Shown: positions 16,549 through 26,155, counted from the first letter of the stretch. The stretch: 64,000 nt of DNA from Bacillus sp. FJAT-14578 (GCF_000504165.1 NZ_AYSE01000006.1:248001-312000), one strand, 5' to 3'. The notes: generated from the sequence alone by a model not told the origin. Numbers and translations are program-made.

Positions 16549-17466
16549 TTATTTAATGAATGAAATCACAATCATCAACACAAAAAGAATAGTCAGATGA
16601 TTGAGGGAAACGATAAACATCACGGTTGCCCATTTTGTATCTTTCATTTTATTAAACCCAACGATACCGACCAACAACCAAATCAGGGTCAATCCGAACA
16701 TCGCAAAAACAATGATTTTGCTGAACGGCCAGAATAAAAAGGAAGACATTAACAATACCACTAAATAGGCAATGGTTTGAACTTTCGTACGGCGAATCCC
16801 TTTAACGACCGGTAGCATCGGCACCCCTGCCGCTTTATATTCTTCCAATCGTCTAATCGCAATCGCGTAGAAATGAGGCGGCTGCCACAGGAACATGAGC
16901 ACGAACAGCCCGATAGCAATTGGATGAAAAATATCCGAAGAAACAGCGGCCCAGCCGATAAGCGGCGGCATCGCTCCAGAAAGGCTTCCTACTTCCGTAT
17001 TATAAATCGTTGTACGTTTCGTTAGCATCGTGTAGGGGAATACATAAAAGAAAAATCCTAAAAAGCCCATTAAAGCCGCCATATGAGAAACAACCCATAA
17101 AAGACCGAGCCCGCCGGCGACAAGCAAGATGCCAAGCCATAAAGCAAATCTCGGATTAACGGAACCATCTACGGTCGGCCTATCCATCGTTCTCGTCATC
17201 ACCGTATCAATATCACGATCGTAAAAATTATTAATGGCGCCTGAGCCGCCAACAACAAATGACGTTCCTATTAAAGTCAAAATAATCAATGGGACTTGTT
17301 CAAAAAAGCTCAAATCATTTGCATATAGAGCCAAACAAAGACCTGCGAACATTCCCATCACATTCGATTTGATAATTCCGGTTTTTATAATAGCGCTTAT
17401 CACTTTCCATGAAAAATAGTGTTTCATAGAAAGGGAGTCCTTTGCCATTACTTCAGAGTTTTTCAC
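16549..17466 (-). CDS. ctaB: Haem O synthase (protohaem IX farnesyltransferase)
   Basis: A UbiA-family membrane prenyltransferase of about 305 residues, with eight or nine helices, that farnesylates haem B to haem O for cytochrome oxidases. The Asp-rich substrate site NNFYDRDIDTVMTRTMDRPTV near 82 and the second polar loop RRLEEYKAAGVPMLP near 208 are diagnostic. GTG at 17466 is best spaced from GAGGAG; an ATG lies at 17472. No cta/oxidase genes adjoin it, so it could be the stand-alone paralogue (ctaO) rather than the operon copy. Confidence 0.92.
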   Translation of the reverse strand: MKNSEVMAKDSLSMKHYFSWKVISAIIKTGIIKSNVMGMFAGLCLALYANDLSFFEQVPLIILTLIGTSFVVGGSGAINNFYDRDIDTVMTRTMDRPTVDGSVNPRFALWLGILLVAGGLGLLWVVSHMAALMGFLGFFFYVFPYTMLTKRTTIYNTEVGSLSGAMPPLIGWAAVSSDIFHPIAIGLFVLMFLWQPPHFYAIAIRRLEEYKAAGVPMLPVVKGIRRTKVQTIAYLVVLLMSSFLFWPFSKIIVFAMFGLTLIWLLVGIVGFNKMKDTKWATVMFIVSLNHLTILFVLMIVISFIK

Positions 17467-17484
17467 AACCATTCTCCTCTTTTA

Positions 17485-17521
17485 ATTTATCTCTTTGAAA
17501 TATATCTATTGAGAGATAAAT
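17485..17521. promoter_or_regulatory. Inverted repeat upstream of the haem O synthase gene
   Basis: ATTTATCTCT-N17-AGAGATAAAT, perfect 10-bp arms, starting 19 bp upstream of the gene. It has the symmetry of an operator; no known consensus is recognised. The remaining gap up to 17727 shows nothing identifiable. Confidence 0.4.
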
Positions 17522-17726
17522 ATGTTCTTCTCTAATCCACTATGCTATTTTAGCAGAAAGTTGAGGGAAATGCTTCTCATGGAATCATTGAATTTTGTCA
17601 AAAAGTTGAACGAAAGTGCGAATATGATTGAGTTTCCTTGATTACCACAATAAATATCCAAATATTACCTAAACCTTCTTATATTAATTGGAAATTTTGT
17701 TAAATATTCCAATTGAAACCTAATAG

Positions 17727-17762
17727 GTAAAAAGAGGGAATAGACTTCATTCGCCTATTCCC
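17727..17762 (-). terminator. Terminator of the 189-aa hypothetical gene
   Basis: Minus-strand AGGGAATAG-N10-CTATTCCCT followed by CTTTTTA. Confidence 0.8.
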
Positions 17763-17782
17763 TGCTTTTTTACTCAACTAAT

Positions 17783-18352
17783 TTACTCACCTAAAGTCAA
17801 TCCATCTAAAGCCATGCTGGCAAAAACCCCGCTCACTTGGTGCAACGATTCAGCAGCATGGGCTGGTTCCGCCGCAAAAAATAAGCTTGATGTCTCATTA
17901 TTTTCTTTGTTCGCAAAAGCAAGTAAAAAATGCGTTTTCATGCGATTGGCAATCAGCACCGAACCGTATGTCAATTCCATATTGCGTATGCGCTCAATCG
18001 GATCTTGAAATGAAGAAAAGCGCTGGACATAGGGCGGGACCACTTGTTTGAGGTTTTCTTTAATACGAAACTTCGCTTCATACATCGATGATTCAAGAGA
18101 AACAGAAGTTGGAATCGCCTTATCCGTAAGAATCGTTTCAAACATTTGCTGCAGAGCACGGTTTTCCTCGGATACATAAGCAACGTTTGTCACGAGAAGA
18201 TTCATATATTCTTCAACTGTTTTAGCATGATTTCGCTGATCCAAAATTTTGTTTTTCACTTCACCTTGCAGTTCTTCTTGTGTCCATCCTTGCATTAACT
18301 GTTTCATTAATGCCGCTGTGATTTTATGGATCTCTTCTCTTGAAATGGTCAT
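17783..18352 (-). CDS. Hypothetical 189-aa protein
   Basis: I do not recognise the family. The protein is soluble and helical (MTISREEIHKITAALMKQLM), with a central segment and a C-terminal part around EPAHAAESLHQVSGVFASMA. There is no signal peptide, membrane helix or metal-binding motif. Its size and helical character are compatible with the ligand-binding part of a TetR-like protein, but no helix-turn-helix is evident. It has its own terminator and no gene partner. The ribosome-binding site before 18352 is weak (GAAGGG, 17 nt away), so the start is uncertain. Confidence 0.55.
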   Translation of the reverse strand: MTISREEIHKITAALMKQLMQGWTQEELQGEVKNKILDQRNHAKTVEEYMNLLVTNVAYVSEENRALQQMFETILTDKAIPTSVSLESSMYEAKFRIKENLKQVVPPYVQRFSSFQDPIERIRNMELTYGSVLIANRMKTHFLLAFANKENNETSSLFFAAEPAHAAESLHQVSGVFASMALDGLTLGE

Positions 18353-18576
18353 GTGATAGTCAAAAATCCCTTCTCTTCAAATTATCACATCATCATGTGA
18401 TTTCACGCTCTTATTTCTATTATACATCATCAAGGGAGATAGATGGTATGTTGTTTCCTCTTATAGTCGCTTCAAAAGGAAGACTCCACAACAAAAAAGA
18501 GGCCGTTAAGACCTCTTCCCTCATATACAGGCAATAAGACTCCCGTCTCCTTTATACAGTCGATACGTTTCTTCAC

Positions 18577-18804
18577 TTACGCCGTTTCCCACCCCATTTT
18601 GTACTCGTAAACGGCGGATTCAATATCATCGATAAATGGTAAAATGTGACGTTTTTCTAAGAAGAGCTTATAAAATTGTTTAATCACAATCGGACTCTGA
18701 TTAAATTCTTCCTGCAATCGTTTTAACCGATATTGCGTGAGCGGCACTTCGCATTCAACGATACATTTCAACTCTTCTAGAAATTCTTTGTTCATTTTCA
18801 TCAC
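18577..18804 (-). CDS. Small protein of unknown function, paralogue of the gene at 30762-31103
   Basis: A 75-residue (or 74) acidic helical protein. It shares with the product at 30762-31103 the pattern FLE(E/D)LK.(I/M)VE...PL..Y...(R/Q)(L/M)QE.F..S...I...Y.LF...RH(I/L)LP.I(D/N)DIE..VY(E/D)Y, clearly homologous. The start may be GTG 18804 or ATG 18801, both behind GGAGTGAGG. Its promoter has the same layout as its paralogue's: a cre site overlapping the -35, then TAAAATATAA. The role is unknown; CcpA control suggests carbon-dependent or stationary-phase expression. Confidence 0.7.
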   Translation of the reverse strand: MMKMNKEFLEELKCIVECEVPLTQYRLKRLQEEFNQSPIVIKQFYKLFLEKRHILPFIDDIESAVYEYKMGWETA

Positions 18805-18824
18805 ACCCTCACTCCCATTTGATA

Positions 18825-18857
18825 ATTATATTTTACCATTAATCTTTCATTTTTGAA
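18825..18857 (-). promoter_or_regulatory. Promoter of the 75-aa paralogue gene
   Basis: Minus-strand TTCAAA (18857-18852), 16-bp spacer, TAAAAT (18835-18830) running into TATAAT (18830-18825). The same elements at the same spacing precede the paralogue at 31103. Confidence 0.5.
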
Positions 18858-18868
18858 AGCGCTTTCTA
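18853..18868. promoter_or_regulatory. CcpA cre site
   Basis: TTGAAAGCGCTTTCTA, an almost perfectly palindromic match to the cre consensus WTGNAANCGNWNNCW. It overlaps the putative -35 of the 75-aa gene, which suggests catabolite repression. Confidence 0.75.
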
Positions 18869-19027
18869 TTAATTATTATCCTAATGAAACAATGTTATTT
18901 TTCATATATGCAGTAAATCGATTGAATATGTATATAAGTATAAAAAATTTGATTCTGCTCTTCTAGTAAAATGTCATATAATCTGACATAAATCCCGCAT
19001 TTGAAAAATACCAAAATCCATTCCAAC

Positions 19028-19054
19028 AAAAATAGCACGATGTTTACGTGCTAT
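19028..19054 (-). terminator. Terminator of the 160-aa hypothetical gene
   Basis: Minus-strand ATAGCACG-N7-CGTGCTAT followed by TTTTTG. Confidence 0.75.
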
Positions 19055-19111
19055 ATCTTTATTGGCCACTATCTCCAACCAGTATACACTGGCATATCCA
19101 CCATATCTGTT

Positions 19112-19594
19112 TCAATCGAGCCGGATGATTTTTAAATCGGATGTTAAGACCCATATCCCTCTGTCAAAGGGATTGTTTTGTAAGCCTAACAATCTTTTAA
19201 TCTGTTCAACGTCTTGATCCCATGATTGAGATGACATATGCCGGACGACTAAAGCAACCTGTCTGCCATAATCCTTTAAAAGTTTTTTCGTGACGGCCTC
19301 GATCAAAGCGGGAAGACCTTCATCTTCATCTCGCCCTGTTAGACGGACAGAGGAGCGGCTTTTAGGCTTTTCCTTCGTTTGCCCCAACAAAAAAGGGATT
19401 TCCCCTTTTCGGTCTTCATGCAACGTGATTTCTAAATAAAGCTCTTCATTCGTTAAACGATCTTTGCATATGACGTCTGGTATATCGGATAACTCGATAA
19501 TTTCATAGCTGGTTTTTAACGCTTGATTATACAAGTGTAAAAAAGCGACAGCGGTATCATACTCAATGGCTTGTTTCCTATTTTTCGGCTTCAA
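19112..19594 (-). CDS. Hypothetical protein, possible PD-(D/E)XK nuclease fold
   Basis: About 160 residues from a TTG start at 19594 (MKPKNRKQAIEYDTAVAFL), which follows GAGAGGGGG at proper spacing; the longer frame to 19636 would translate that site. IPDVICKDRLTNEELYLEITL has the D...E-x-T/K arrangement of PD-(D/E)XK nucleases, and the rest (ALVVRHMSSQSWDQ, GIWVLTSDLKII) suggests alternating strands and helices. The nuclease idea is weak. It has its own terminator and no obvious operon partner. Confidence 0.55.
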   Translation of the reverse strand: MKPKNRKQAIEYDTAVAFLHLYNQALKTSYEIIELSDIPDVICKDRLTNEELYLEITLHEDRKGEIPFLLGQTKEKPKSRSSVRLTGRDEDEGLPALIEAVTKKLLKDYGRQVALVVRHMSSQSWDQDVEQIKRLLGLQNNPFDRGIWVLTSDLKIIRLD

Positions 19595-19709
19595 CAAATC
19601 CCCCTCTCTAAAACCGACTTGGCATTCCAGATGCAAATAGCTGACTATTTTCTGAATCCTTTATATTGTTACTACTATAGTATGTATGAGGATGAAATTC
19701 GACCATCTA

Positions 19710-19760
19710 AAAATGCGAAAAAAGATGAACCGAATAACAGTTCATCTTTTTTCGCATTTT
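19710..19760. terminator. Bidirectional terminator after the SDR gene
   Basis: AAATGCGAAAAAAGATGAAC paired with its complement after a 10-base loop, with A/T tracts on both sides. It overlaps the SDR stop region. Confidence 0.8.
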
Positions 19761-20551
19761 TATAAAGAGCGAATAATGCCGCCCTCTACTCTTTGTGCAG
19801 CCCCATTGATGGCTGAAGCATTTTTAGAAGCTAAAAATACGACCGTGTCTGCTACTTCCCCCACCGTTGCAAAGCGCTGAATTAAAGATGTCGGCTCGTT
19901 ATTTTGGAAATAGTCCGCCGTAAATGACTCTAACTCTTTATTTTCCGCTTCCGCCGCTCCTGCCATATAACTTTCTACGCCCTCTGTCCATGTAGGCCCC
20001 GGCAATACGCTGTTGACCGTCACATTTGTCCCTTTTGTCAGCTCCGCCAATCCTCTAGACAAGCTGATGAGCGCCGTTTTCGTCACCGAATATGGAATCA
20101 TTTGCGGCAGCGGCTTCACGCCCGCTTCACTGGAGATGTGGATGACACGCCCTGTGTTTCGTTCTAACATCTCTGGAAGGAAAGCCCTGGATAACCGAAC
20201 GGCACTCAACACATTGACGTTAAAATAATTCATCCATTCATCATCTGTGACATCTTCAAATGCTTTCACTTCGAAAATCCCCATATTATTGACAAGGACA
20301 TCAACGGCCCCGTATTCTTTCACTTTGGCAATGAACTCTTTTGCTTGTACGGGATCCGCTACATCAGCAGCAATACCATGAACCGTGCCATACTCCGACA
20401 GCTCGTCCATCGTTTCATCCACCCGGCTTTGTGTTCTGCCGTTCACAATCACCTTTGCTCCTTCTTGCAAAAACGACTTGGCGATACCTTTTCCAATTCC
20501 TGACGTCGATCCTGTTACGACGACTAATTTTCCTTGAAGTTGTAAATCCAT
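19760..20551 (-). CDS. Short-chain dehydrogenase/reductase
   Basis: A 263-residue classical SDR: cofactor motif TGSTSGIGKGIA near 14, NNMGI (the NNAG equivalent) near 88, catalytic S in HISSEAG near 141 and Y-x3-K in YSVTK near 155. The basic residue after the glycine motif (NGRTQSR) favours NADP(H). The substrate is unknown. The start lies behind AAAGG. It is a monocistronic gene bounded by terminators. Confidence 0.88.
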   Translation of the reverse strand: MDLQLQGKLVVVTGSTSGIGKGIAKSFLQEGAKVIVNGRTQSRVDETMDELSEYGTVHGIAADVADPVQAKEFIAKVKEYGAVDVLVNNMGIFEVKAFEDVTDDEWMNYFNVNVLSAVRLSRAFLPEMLERNTGRVIHISSEAGVKPLPQMIPYSVTKTALISLSRGLAELTKGTNVTVNSVLPGPTWTEGVESYMAGAAEAENKELESFTADYFQNNEPTSLIQRFATVGEVADTVVFLASKNASAINGAAQRVEGGIIRSL

Positions 20552-20705
20552 CTCAAATCAACCTTTCTTAAAGAACGGCTATGCTAGAATAAATGAAAAG
20601 CAAAGGATCCACAAATAGTATGCTTTCAATCCAAATTGGCTATCCCTTTAGAAGGAACAGCTGATTTCCGCATGCACGGACCTATAATCGTTCACTGTCA
20701 ACCAC

Positions 20706-20735
20706 GAAAAAAGAAGGTATCGATCGTACCTCCTT
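20706..20735 (-). terminator. Terminator of the KapD-like gene
   Basis: Minus-strand AAGGAGGTACGATCGATACC TTCT hairpin followed by TTTTTTCG, about 30 bp after the stop. Confidence 0.8.
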
Positions 20736-20765
20736 TTCCATGTTCTATGTACATCTATCTTATGA

Positions 20766-21608
20766 TTAAATTTTTGCCCTGCTCTTGTTAAACGCTGCAG
20801 CCCGGATTTGCTGCTTCGCTTTCTTGAAAGCCGTTTTGAAATACTGCTGTAATAGAAGAAGCGTGGTATCTTTGAATTCATATTGTTCTGTTAGATTCTC
20901 CCATGTCTCGCTTTTCATGAATGTGCCCCATGAAAGAGAAGAGCAGCGGCTTTTCTTTAGCTCTTTAACGACCCATCTCTTCATCATCGTTTTTCCCTTA
21001 TCAGTGAGAGCGCCGCCTTCGACAAGCACGTGATCAAGTTTTCTTTTATATAGATGATGAATATCTTTTTCTTTAGCCGCGGCAAAGAAAAGGTTGGCAG
21101 TATTTTGGGCATCCGCGAAGGCACGGTGCTGTTCCCCTTCCCATTCTAAACCAAGCTGTTCCACCGCAAATTTCAAACTTGGTTGATTGGGGAACAATTC
21201 TTCATAAGCATTAAAGACAAATCGCTGCAAATCAAACCTTATCTCTTTTGTTAAATCTGGTCCTTCTACATCGTGAAGCATACAGTCTTCCGTCAAGAAG
21301 CCATAATCCTCTTTCCCCCATGTTACCAGCACATACTCTTCTCCGACAAATTTCCGAAAACGCGCGATGACCGTCGGAAATTTATCCGCTTCTTTTACTT
21401 CTTGCTTTGTAATTCCCGTTAGTTTCGTTGTGTGCTGGGACAAGGATGCAGTCGGTTTTACAAGTGAGGAAAAAGTCTCGACAACACTCATGGTGCCTGC
21501 CTCAATCTTAATGGCTCCAATATCTATAATTTCCGTTGGTGCCTCTGACTGATAGGGCCTGAAATTCCGTTCAATATCAAAAACAATATAATATCTAGGT
21601 TCATGCAT
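20766..21608 (-). CDS. 3'-5' exonuclease, KapD/ERI-1-like
   Basis: A 280-residue protein whose first 190 residues form a DEDDh exonuclease domain: FDIERNF near 10 (D and E), VTWGKEDYGFL near 95 and HRAFADAQNTANL near 163 (H and D). B. subtilis KapD, an inhibitor of the KinA sporulation pathway, is about 205 residues. This protein has an extra basic helical tail of about 80 residues (KLDHVLVEGGALTDKGKTMM to the end). Substrate unknown, probably RNA by analogy with ERI-1. Confidence 0.8.
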   Translation of the reverse strand: MHEPRYYIVFDIERNFRPYQSEAPTEIIDIGAIKIEAGTMSVVETFSSLVKPTASLSQHTTKLTGITKQEVKEADKFPTVIARFRKFVGEEYVLVTWGKEDYGFLTEDCMLHDVEGPDLTKEIRFDLQRFVFNAYEELFPNQPSLKFAVEQLGLEWEGEQHRAFADAQNTANLFFAAAKEKDIHHLYKRKLDHVLVEGGALTDKGKTMMKRWVVKELKKSRCSSLSWGTFMKSETWENLTEQYEFKDTTLLLLQQYFKTAFKKAKQQIRAAAFNKSRAKI

Positions 21609-21685
21609 ATACGACGTCCGCCTCCCTTCTTTCTATCTTAACATGATTCTCTATATTTTGAGCAGGGAAGGTTATATAGCTCATT

Positions 21686-21988
21686 TCAGCGAACCTCAAG
21701 TAACTCCAGTTTAAAATCACCAACTGCATTTTCTTTATAAAGATTGGTGATGGAAGTGGAATAGTTATAAATGGTACCTCTAAACTCCAACTCTCTCTCA
21801 GGCACTTTTACATCAAAAGTCGTCTTATATAACAATGTCGTTATATCATGGTACTCTTTCCCGCTTCTCACTTTAAAATCAAAGTTAATTTTATATAATT
21901 CACTGCCCGTTTTAGAATCGATAATGACTTCTTCTCCATATCCACTTACTTTTATTCGAACATCATTCAACATAACTTCGGTCACCAT
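21686..21988 (-). CDS. ykvR: DUF3219 family protein, YkvR-like
   Basis: A 100-residue, probably all-beta protein. YHDITTLLYKTTFDVKVPER and FRGTIYNYSTSITNLYKE match what I know of B. subtilis YkvR (DUF3219) closely. It is cytoplasmic with no known function. The start follows AGAGGTG. It is a single gene pointing away from the nitroreductase gene. Confidence 0.82.
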   Translation of the reverse strand: MVTEVMLNDVRIKVSGYGEEVIIDSKTGSELYKINFDFKVRSGKEYHDITTLLYKTTFDVKVPERELEFRGTIYNYSTSITNLYKENAVGDFKLELLEVR

Positions 21989-22168
21989 GTCAATATCACC
22001 TCTACACTTTTATAGCAAAAATCATACCACTCGTTTCCATTTCTCGCAAATGAACAGCCTGTTTCAGCCTAGTAAAAAGAGCACTTCCTTCCAGGTTGAG
22101 TCCGTTTCTTTGATAAGAATCATGATGTTTAGTAAACTATAACAAAAAAACATAGAGGTGTACTCAAC

Positions 22169-22936
22169 TTGAATGAAGTAATTAAAACATTAACCAATCA
22201 CCGTTCGTTTCGCCATTATTTGAATACCCCGGTAAAGGAGAAAGAACTTGATGTCATTATTCACGCTGCCCAATCAGGACCATCCTGGATACACGGTCAG
22301 CAGGTTTCCATTATTGCCGTAAAAGATTCTGTTCGAAAAAAGAAGCTGGCCGAACTTTGCGGCCAGCAGGATCACATTAATCAGGCACCGGTCTTCCTTA
22401 TTTTTTGCGCCGACTTTCACCGAGCCAAGCTGGCGAGTGAAATGGAGGGTGTTTCCTTTGAAGTTGCAGATGATGCAGATAGTTTATTAGTAGGAGCTGC
22501 AGATGTCGGGATTGCTTTAGCCAATGCCATTGCGTCAGCGGAATCGCTTGGATTGGGAACCGTGCCGATTGGTGGAATTCGCCGTACGCCTTTGGAGGTC
22601 ATTGAGCTTTTGCGATTACCAAAGTATGTGATTCCCATTTCCGGATTATGCATTGGCTACGGAACAAATGATCCTGGCCTGAATCCTCGCCTTCCAAAAG
22701 AAGCGTTTTACCATGAAGAAACCTATAACGAAAATCAAATGGACATTTTGCATCGTTATAACGATACAATGACAGAGCATCGCCAGAAAACGACAGATGG
22801 GAAAAGCAATGCAAACTGGACAGAGCGAATTGCAGGCTTTTATAGCCGCTCCCACTACAACAATGCTTATCCAGACGTTTCACGCATGCTCAAACAGCAA
22901 GGATTCACTTGTAAGGATATGCACATAGAGAAATAA
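22169..22936 (+). CDS. FMN-dependent NADPH oxidoreductase, NfrA family
   Basis: A 255-residue nitroreductase-fold flavoprotein. NHRSFRHYLNTPV at about 11 is the FMN phosphate-binding start, and AESLGLGTVPIGGIRR and GLCIGYGTNDPGLNPRLPKEA are the characteristic C-terminal half of NfrA1/NfrA2. It probably reduces nitro-compounds, quinones or other electrophiles at the expense of NADPH. It is preceded by AGAGGTG and a TTG/ATG region, and followed by a strong hairpin shared with the kinase gene. Confidence 0.88.
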   Translation: MNEVIKTLTNHRSFRHYLNTPVKEKELDVIIHAAQSGPSWIHGQQVSIIAVKDSVRKKKLAELCGQQDHINQAPVFLIFCADFHRAKLASEMEGVSFEVADDADSLLVGAADVGIALANAIASAESLGLGTVPIGGIRRTPLEVIELLRLPKYVIPISGLCIGYGTNDPGLNPRLPKEAFYHEETYNENQMDILHRYNDTMTEHRQKTTDGKSNANWTERIAGFYSRSHYNNAYPDVSRMLKQQGFTCKDMHIEK

Positions 22937-22939
22937 AAC

Positions 22940-22982
22940 ATCCTCGTAAAGCCGCCGGAAAGTCGGGCGGCTTTACGAGGAT
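22940..22982. terminator. Shared terminator between the NfrA-like and histidine kinase genes
   Basis: ATCCTCGTAAAGCCGCC paired with GGCGGCTTTACGAGGAT. On the minus strand it is followed by GTTTTATTTC; the plus-strand side has no T run. Confidence 0.8.
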
Positions 22983-23012
22983 TAAAAACTAGTACTTATG
23001 TGAGTTTATCCC

Positions 23013-24170
23013 TCATTCCTGATTGACAGCCTTGCTGTTTTCAGTGTTTAAGGGCAATTGGATGATAATCAATGTACCATCACCATGGTTTTCGATGGCC
23101 AGTTTCCCATGATGCTCTCTGACAATCGTTTTACAAATGGACAATCCGAGTCCTACACCATTCTCTTTTGTTGAAAAGAATGGATTTCCTATTTTATTGA
23201 TGATAGACACCGGAATTCCTTTGCCGCTATCTTTTATATGTATAATGACACATTTATCACTTTTTTCAATGTTTACATGTATGTTTCCGTTTTCTCCGAT
23301 GGCCTCAATCGCATTTTTCAACAGATTGATGAAAACTTGTCTCATTTGAGACGGATCTACAGCGACATCAGGAATGTGCTCCCCTTCATCGAGGGAAATA
23401 TGTATATTATGGAGAGCCGATTCACCTTGTAAAAATCCGATCGTATTTTTCATCAATTTACTAATGGACGCCATTTCTTTTTTAGGTGCACTCGGTTGTG
23501 TAATAAGCAGAAAATCGCTTACGAGCTGGTTAATCCGGTCCAATTCACTCAAAACAATGGTTTTAAACTCAATTGACTGTTCATTTTCATTAAATAACAG
23601 CTGTATAAATCCTTTAACCGATTGCATTGGATTTCTGATTTCATGGGCCAGACCTGCTGCCAGTTGTCCAACTAATGCGAGTTTGTCCAACTGCAATATT
23701 TTCCCTTCTATTTCCGGCACGACTGTGCTTTGCTGTTTATCAATAATGGCCGCTAATATATTGGCCAACCGTTTCATTGTTTTGATGTCGCTTTCACTGA
23801 ACTCATACGGCTCAGGGTCTACGGCACATAGGGTTCCAAACAGCCGGCCATCTTCCAATACGATCGGTGTTCCTAAATAAGATCCGATGTTTGTGTCGTA
23901 TATGGCTTGTAAGCGGACCGTTCTTGGATCCTTCATCGTATCGCCAATCACAAGCGGTCCATCACATGTAACCATGTTGCAAACAGACAAATCGAGCGGC
24001 AGTTCAAGCCCATCTGTTAATTGGCTCCCATTTGGTTTACTGAACACTTTCATAATGGAAAAAGTCTCATCCATTATCCCGACGAAGAACGTTTTTATCC
24101 CGACCAACTCGCTCGCTGTCTCCAAAAGATCTGTAATTACTTCTTCATTAAGATGCAAATCCGTTTTCAC
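23013..24170 (-). CDS. GAF-domain sensor histidine kinase (sporulation-kinase type)
   Basis: About 385 residues: an N-terminal GAF domain (TFFVGIMDETFSIMKVFS...LFGTLCAVDPEP), HisKA with the phospho-acceptor in GLAHEIRNPMQSVKGFIQLL near 180, then HATPase_c (N box NLLKNAIEAIG, G1 DSGKGIP, G2 GVGLGLSICKTI). There is no membrane segment, so it is cytoplasmic. The HisKA sequence closely resembles the KinA-KinE kinases that feed Spo0F, and no response regulator gene is adjacent. A GTG start at 24170 is best spaced from GGTGGGG; the frame is open to 24182. Confidence 0.88.
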   Translation of the reverse strand: MKTDLHLNEEVITDLLETASELVGIKTFFVGIMDETFSIMKVFSKPNGSQLTDGLELPLDLSVCNMVTCDGPLVIGDTMKDPRTVRLQAIYDTNIGSYLGTPIVLEDGRLFGTLCAVDPEPYEFSESDIKTMKRLANILAAIIDKQQSTVVPEIEGKILQLDKLALVGQLAAGLAHEIRNPMQSVKGFIQLLFNENEQSIEFKTIVLSELDRINQLVSDFLLITQPSAPKKEMASISKLMKNTIGFLQGESALHNIHISLDEGEHIPDVAVDPSQMRQVFINLLKNAIEAIGENGNIHVNIEKSDKCVIIHIKDSGKGIPVSIINKIGNPFFSTKENGVGLGLSICKTIVREHHGKLAIENHGDGTLIIIQLPLNTENSKAVNQE

Positions 24171-24336
24171 TCTGTTCCCCACCTACTGTAAAAGATTGAA
24201 TCACTCGTCTTGTTTACCATTATTATAAGTTCTTCCCCCTTACACGTACATCTAATTCTTTGACTCTTCAAAAATATGACATCATTCAATTCTACAGGAC
24301 TAAGCCAAAAGCACTAGATCTCATTGCTCCATAAAA

Positions 24337-24374
24337 AATGGCCCCAAACCACGACATACGTAGTTTAGAGCCAG
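24337..24374 (-). terminator. Terminator of katA
   Basis: Minus-strand GGCTCTAAACTACG-N5-CGTGGTTTGGGGCC (with G-U pairs) followed by ATTTTTTAT. Confidence 0.75.
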
Positions 24375-24441
24375 ATTCTATTAATCTAAGAAATGGAATA
24401 CATGTAAAGAAACATCACTATTGCATTTTTACGCATTCAAT

Positions 24442-25902
24442 CTATTTCACTTCTTGCGGTACAGATAAACCAAGTCCTTCTGCGATACGCGTTCCATATT
24501 CTGGATCGGCTTTATAGAAGTGCTGGATTTGGCGAAGCTTAATTTCTTCTTTCGCCACAGGCTTCATCGAATCCACAATATTTTGAACGAGACGCGTACG
24601 TTCTTCTTCACTTAACAGACGATATAAATCGCCGGCCTGTGTGTAATGGTCATGATGATCATGGGCGACACTGTCCGCCGCCCCTGATACAGGGTAGGCA
24701 GCCTGCTTGTTTTCAGGTGATTCCGTCGGTCCGCCGAAACTGTTCGGTTCATAATAGACGGAGCCTCCGCCATTATTGTCAAATCTCATTTGCCCATCAC
24801 GCTGATAATTGTTGGCTTCTGTTTTTGGACGATTGATTGGAAGAAGATTATGGTTGGCACCTACACGATATCGATGGGCATCCGAATACGCGAACAGGCG
24901 GCCTTGAAGCATTTTATCCGGCGAAACCTCGATACCCGGTATAAGCGTTCCAGGAGAGAATGTCGCTTGTTCCACTTCAGCAAAGTAGTTTTCAGGATTA
25001 CAATTCAATACCATACGGCCTACCTCAATTAATGGATAGTCTTTTTGAGACCATACTTTCGTTACGTCGAATGGGTCAAAACGATACGTATTCGCATCTT
25101 CCAATGGCATGATTTGAACATACAGTGTCCAAGCCGGGAAGTCACCCTTTTCGATTGCATTAAATAGTTCTTCTGTATGATAATCCGGATTTTCACCGGC
25201 AAGCTTTGCCGCTACATCCGTCGACATGTTTTTGATGCCTTGTTCTGTTTTAAAGTGGTATTTCACCCATACGCCTTCGCCTTCTTTGTTCACCCATTTG
25301 AACGTATGACTTCCAAAACCGTGCATATGGCGTAATGTAGCGGGAATGCCGCGATCAGACATTAGGATGGTTACTTGATGTAAAGATTCCGGTGATAAAG
25401 ACCAGAAATCCCATACTGCAGTCGGGTTTTTTAAATGAGTTCTCGGATCTCTTTTTTGTGTATGGATGAAATCAGGGAATTTGAGGGCATCACGAATGAA
25501 GAAAACCGGTGTGTTGTTCCCAACCAAGTCGTAGTTTCCTTCTTCCGTATAAAATTTCACGGCAAATCCGCGCGGGTCACGCACCGTATCTGCTGAACCA
25601 TTCTCGCCGGCTACCGTAGAGAAACGAACAAATAAAGGTGTACGTTTTCCTACCTCAGATAAAAATTGAGCTTTTGTGTATTTCGTTACATCATTTGTGA
25701 CTTCAAAATAACCGTGTGCCCCGGCACCTTTCGCATGAACGACACGTTCAGGAACACGTTCGCGATTGAAATGTGCCAACTTTTCCAAAAGGTGGACATC
25801 CTGAATTAATGTTGGGCCGCGTGAACCAGCTGTCATAGAGTTTTGGTTATCGCCAACCGGCGCTCCCCAGCTAGTCGTAAGATTGTTCTTATTTGTACTC
25901 AT
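24442..25902 (-). CDS. katA: Vegetative catalase KatA
   Basis: A 486-residue small-subunit haem catalase that removes H2O2. The catalytic His lies in [14 protein letters not shown] near 53, the Asn in [13 protein letters not shown] near 126 and the haem-ligand Tyr in [14 protein letters not shown] near 336. Its length is that of clade-3 Bacillus KatA. The start lies behind GAGGTG. A near-perfect PerR box about 70 bp upstream, beside a -35/-10 pair TTGATT-N16-TATCAT, fits peroxide-inducible expression. Confidence 0.95.
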   Translation of the reverse strand: MSTNKNNLTTSWGAPVGDNQNSMTAGSRGPTLIQDVHLLEKLAHFNRERVPERVVHAKGAGAHGYFEVTNDVTKYTKAQFLSEVGKRTPLFVRFSTVAGENGSADTVRDPRGFAVKFYTEEGNYDLVGNNTPVFFIRDALKFPDFIHTQKRDPRTHLKNPTAVWDFWSLSPESLHQVTILMSDRGIPATLRHMHGFGSHTFKWVNKEGEGVWVKYHFKTEQGIKNMSTDVAAKLAGENPDYHTEELFNAIEKGDFPAWTLYVQIMPLEDANTYRFDPFDVTKVWSQKDYPLIEVGRMVLNCNPENYFAEVEQATFSPGTLIPGIEVSPDKMLQGRLFAYSDAHRYRVGANHNLLPINRPKTEANNYQRDGQMRFDNNGGGSVYYEPNSFGGPTESPENKQAAYPVSGAADSVAHDHHDHYTQAGDLYRLLSEEERTRLVQNIVDSMKPVAKEEIKLRQIQHFYKADPEYGTRIAEGLGLSVPQEVK

Positions 25903-25972
25903 AATGAAATCACCTCATCGATTTTTATTATGAACTAATGATAACACTTATCAATATAAAATCAATACTTTT

Positions 25973-25987
25973 TTATAATTATTATTA
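25973..25987. promoter_or_regulatory. PerR box upstream of katA
   Basis: TTATAATTATTATTA matches the PerR consensus TTATAATNATTATAA at all but one defined position. It lies just upstream of a likely -35 (TTGATT, minus strand) for katA. Confidence 0.8.
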
Positions 25988-26155
25988 ATAAATAAAAAAT
26001 ATAATTTCTGAAAAATGTTTACATTACTGCTCACAGCACCATTTTGAAATAAACAGCACACATCGAAAAACGTTAGAGGGCATGGACTTTCTCCTGTTTG
26101 TTCCTAGCTTCTCCATCAATACTCTTCTTTCTTTTGGTGAACAGCTGTAAAAGAG

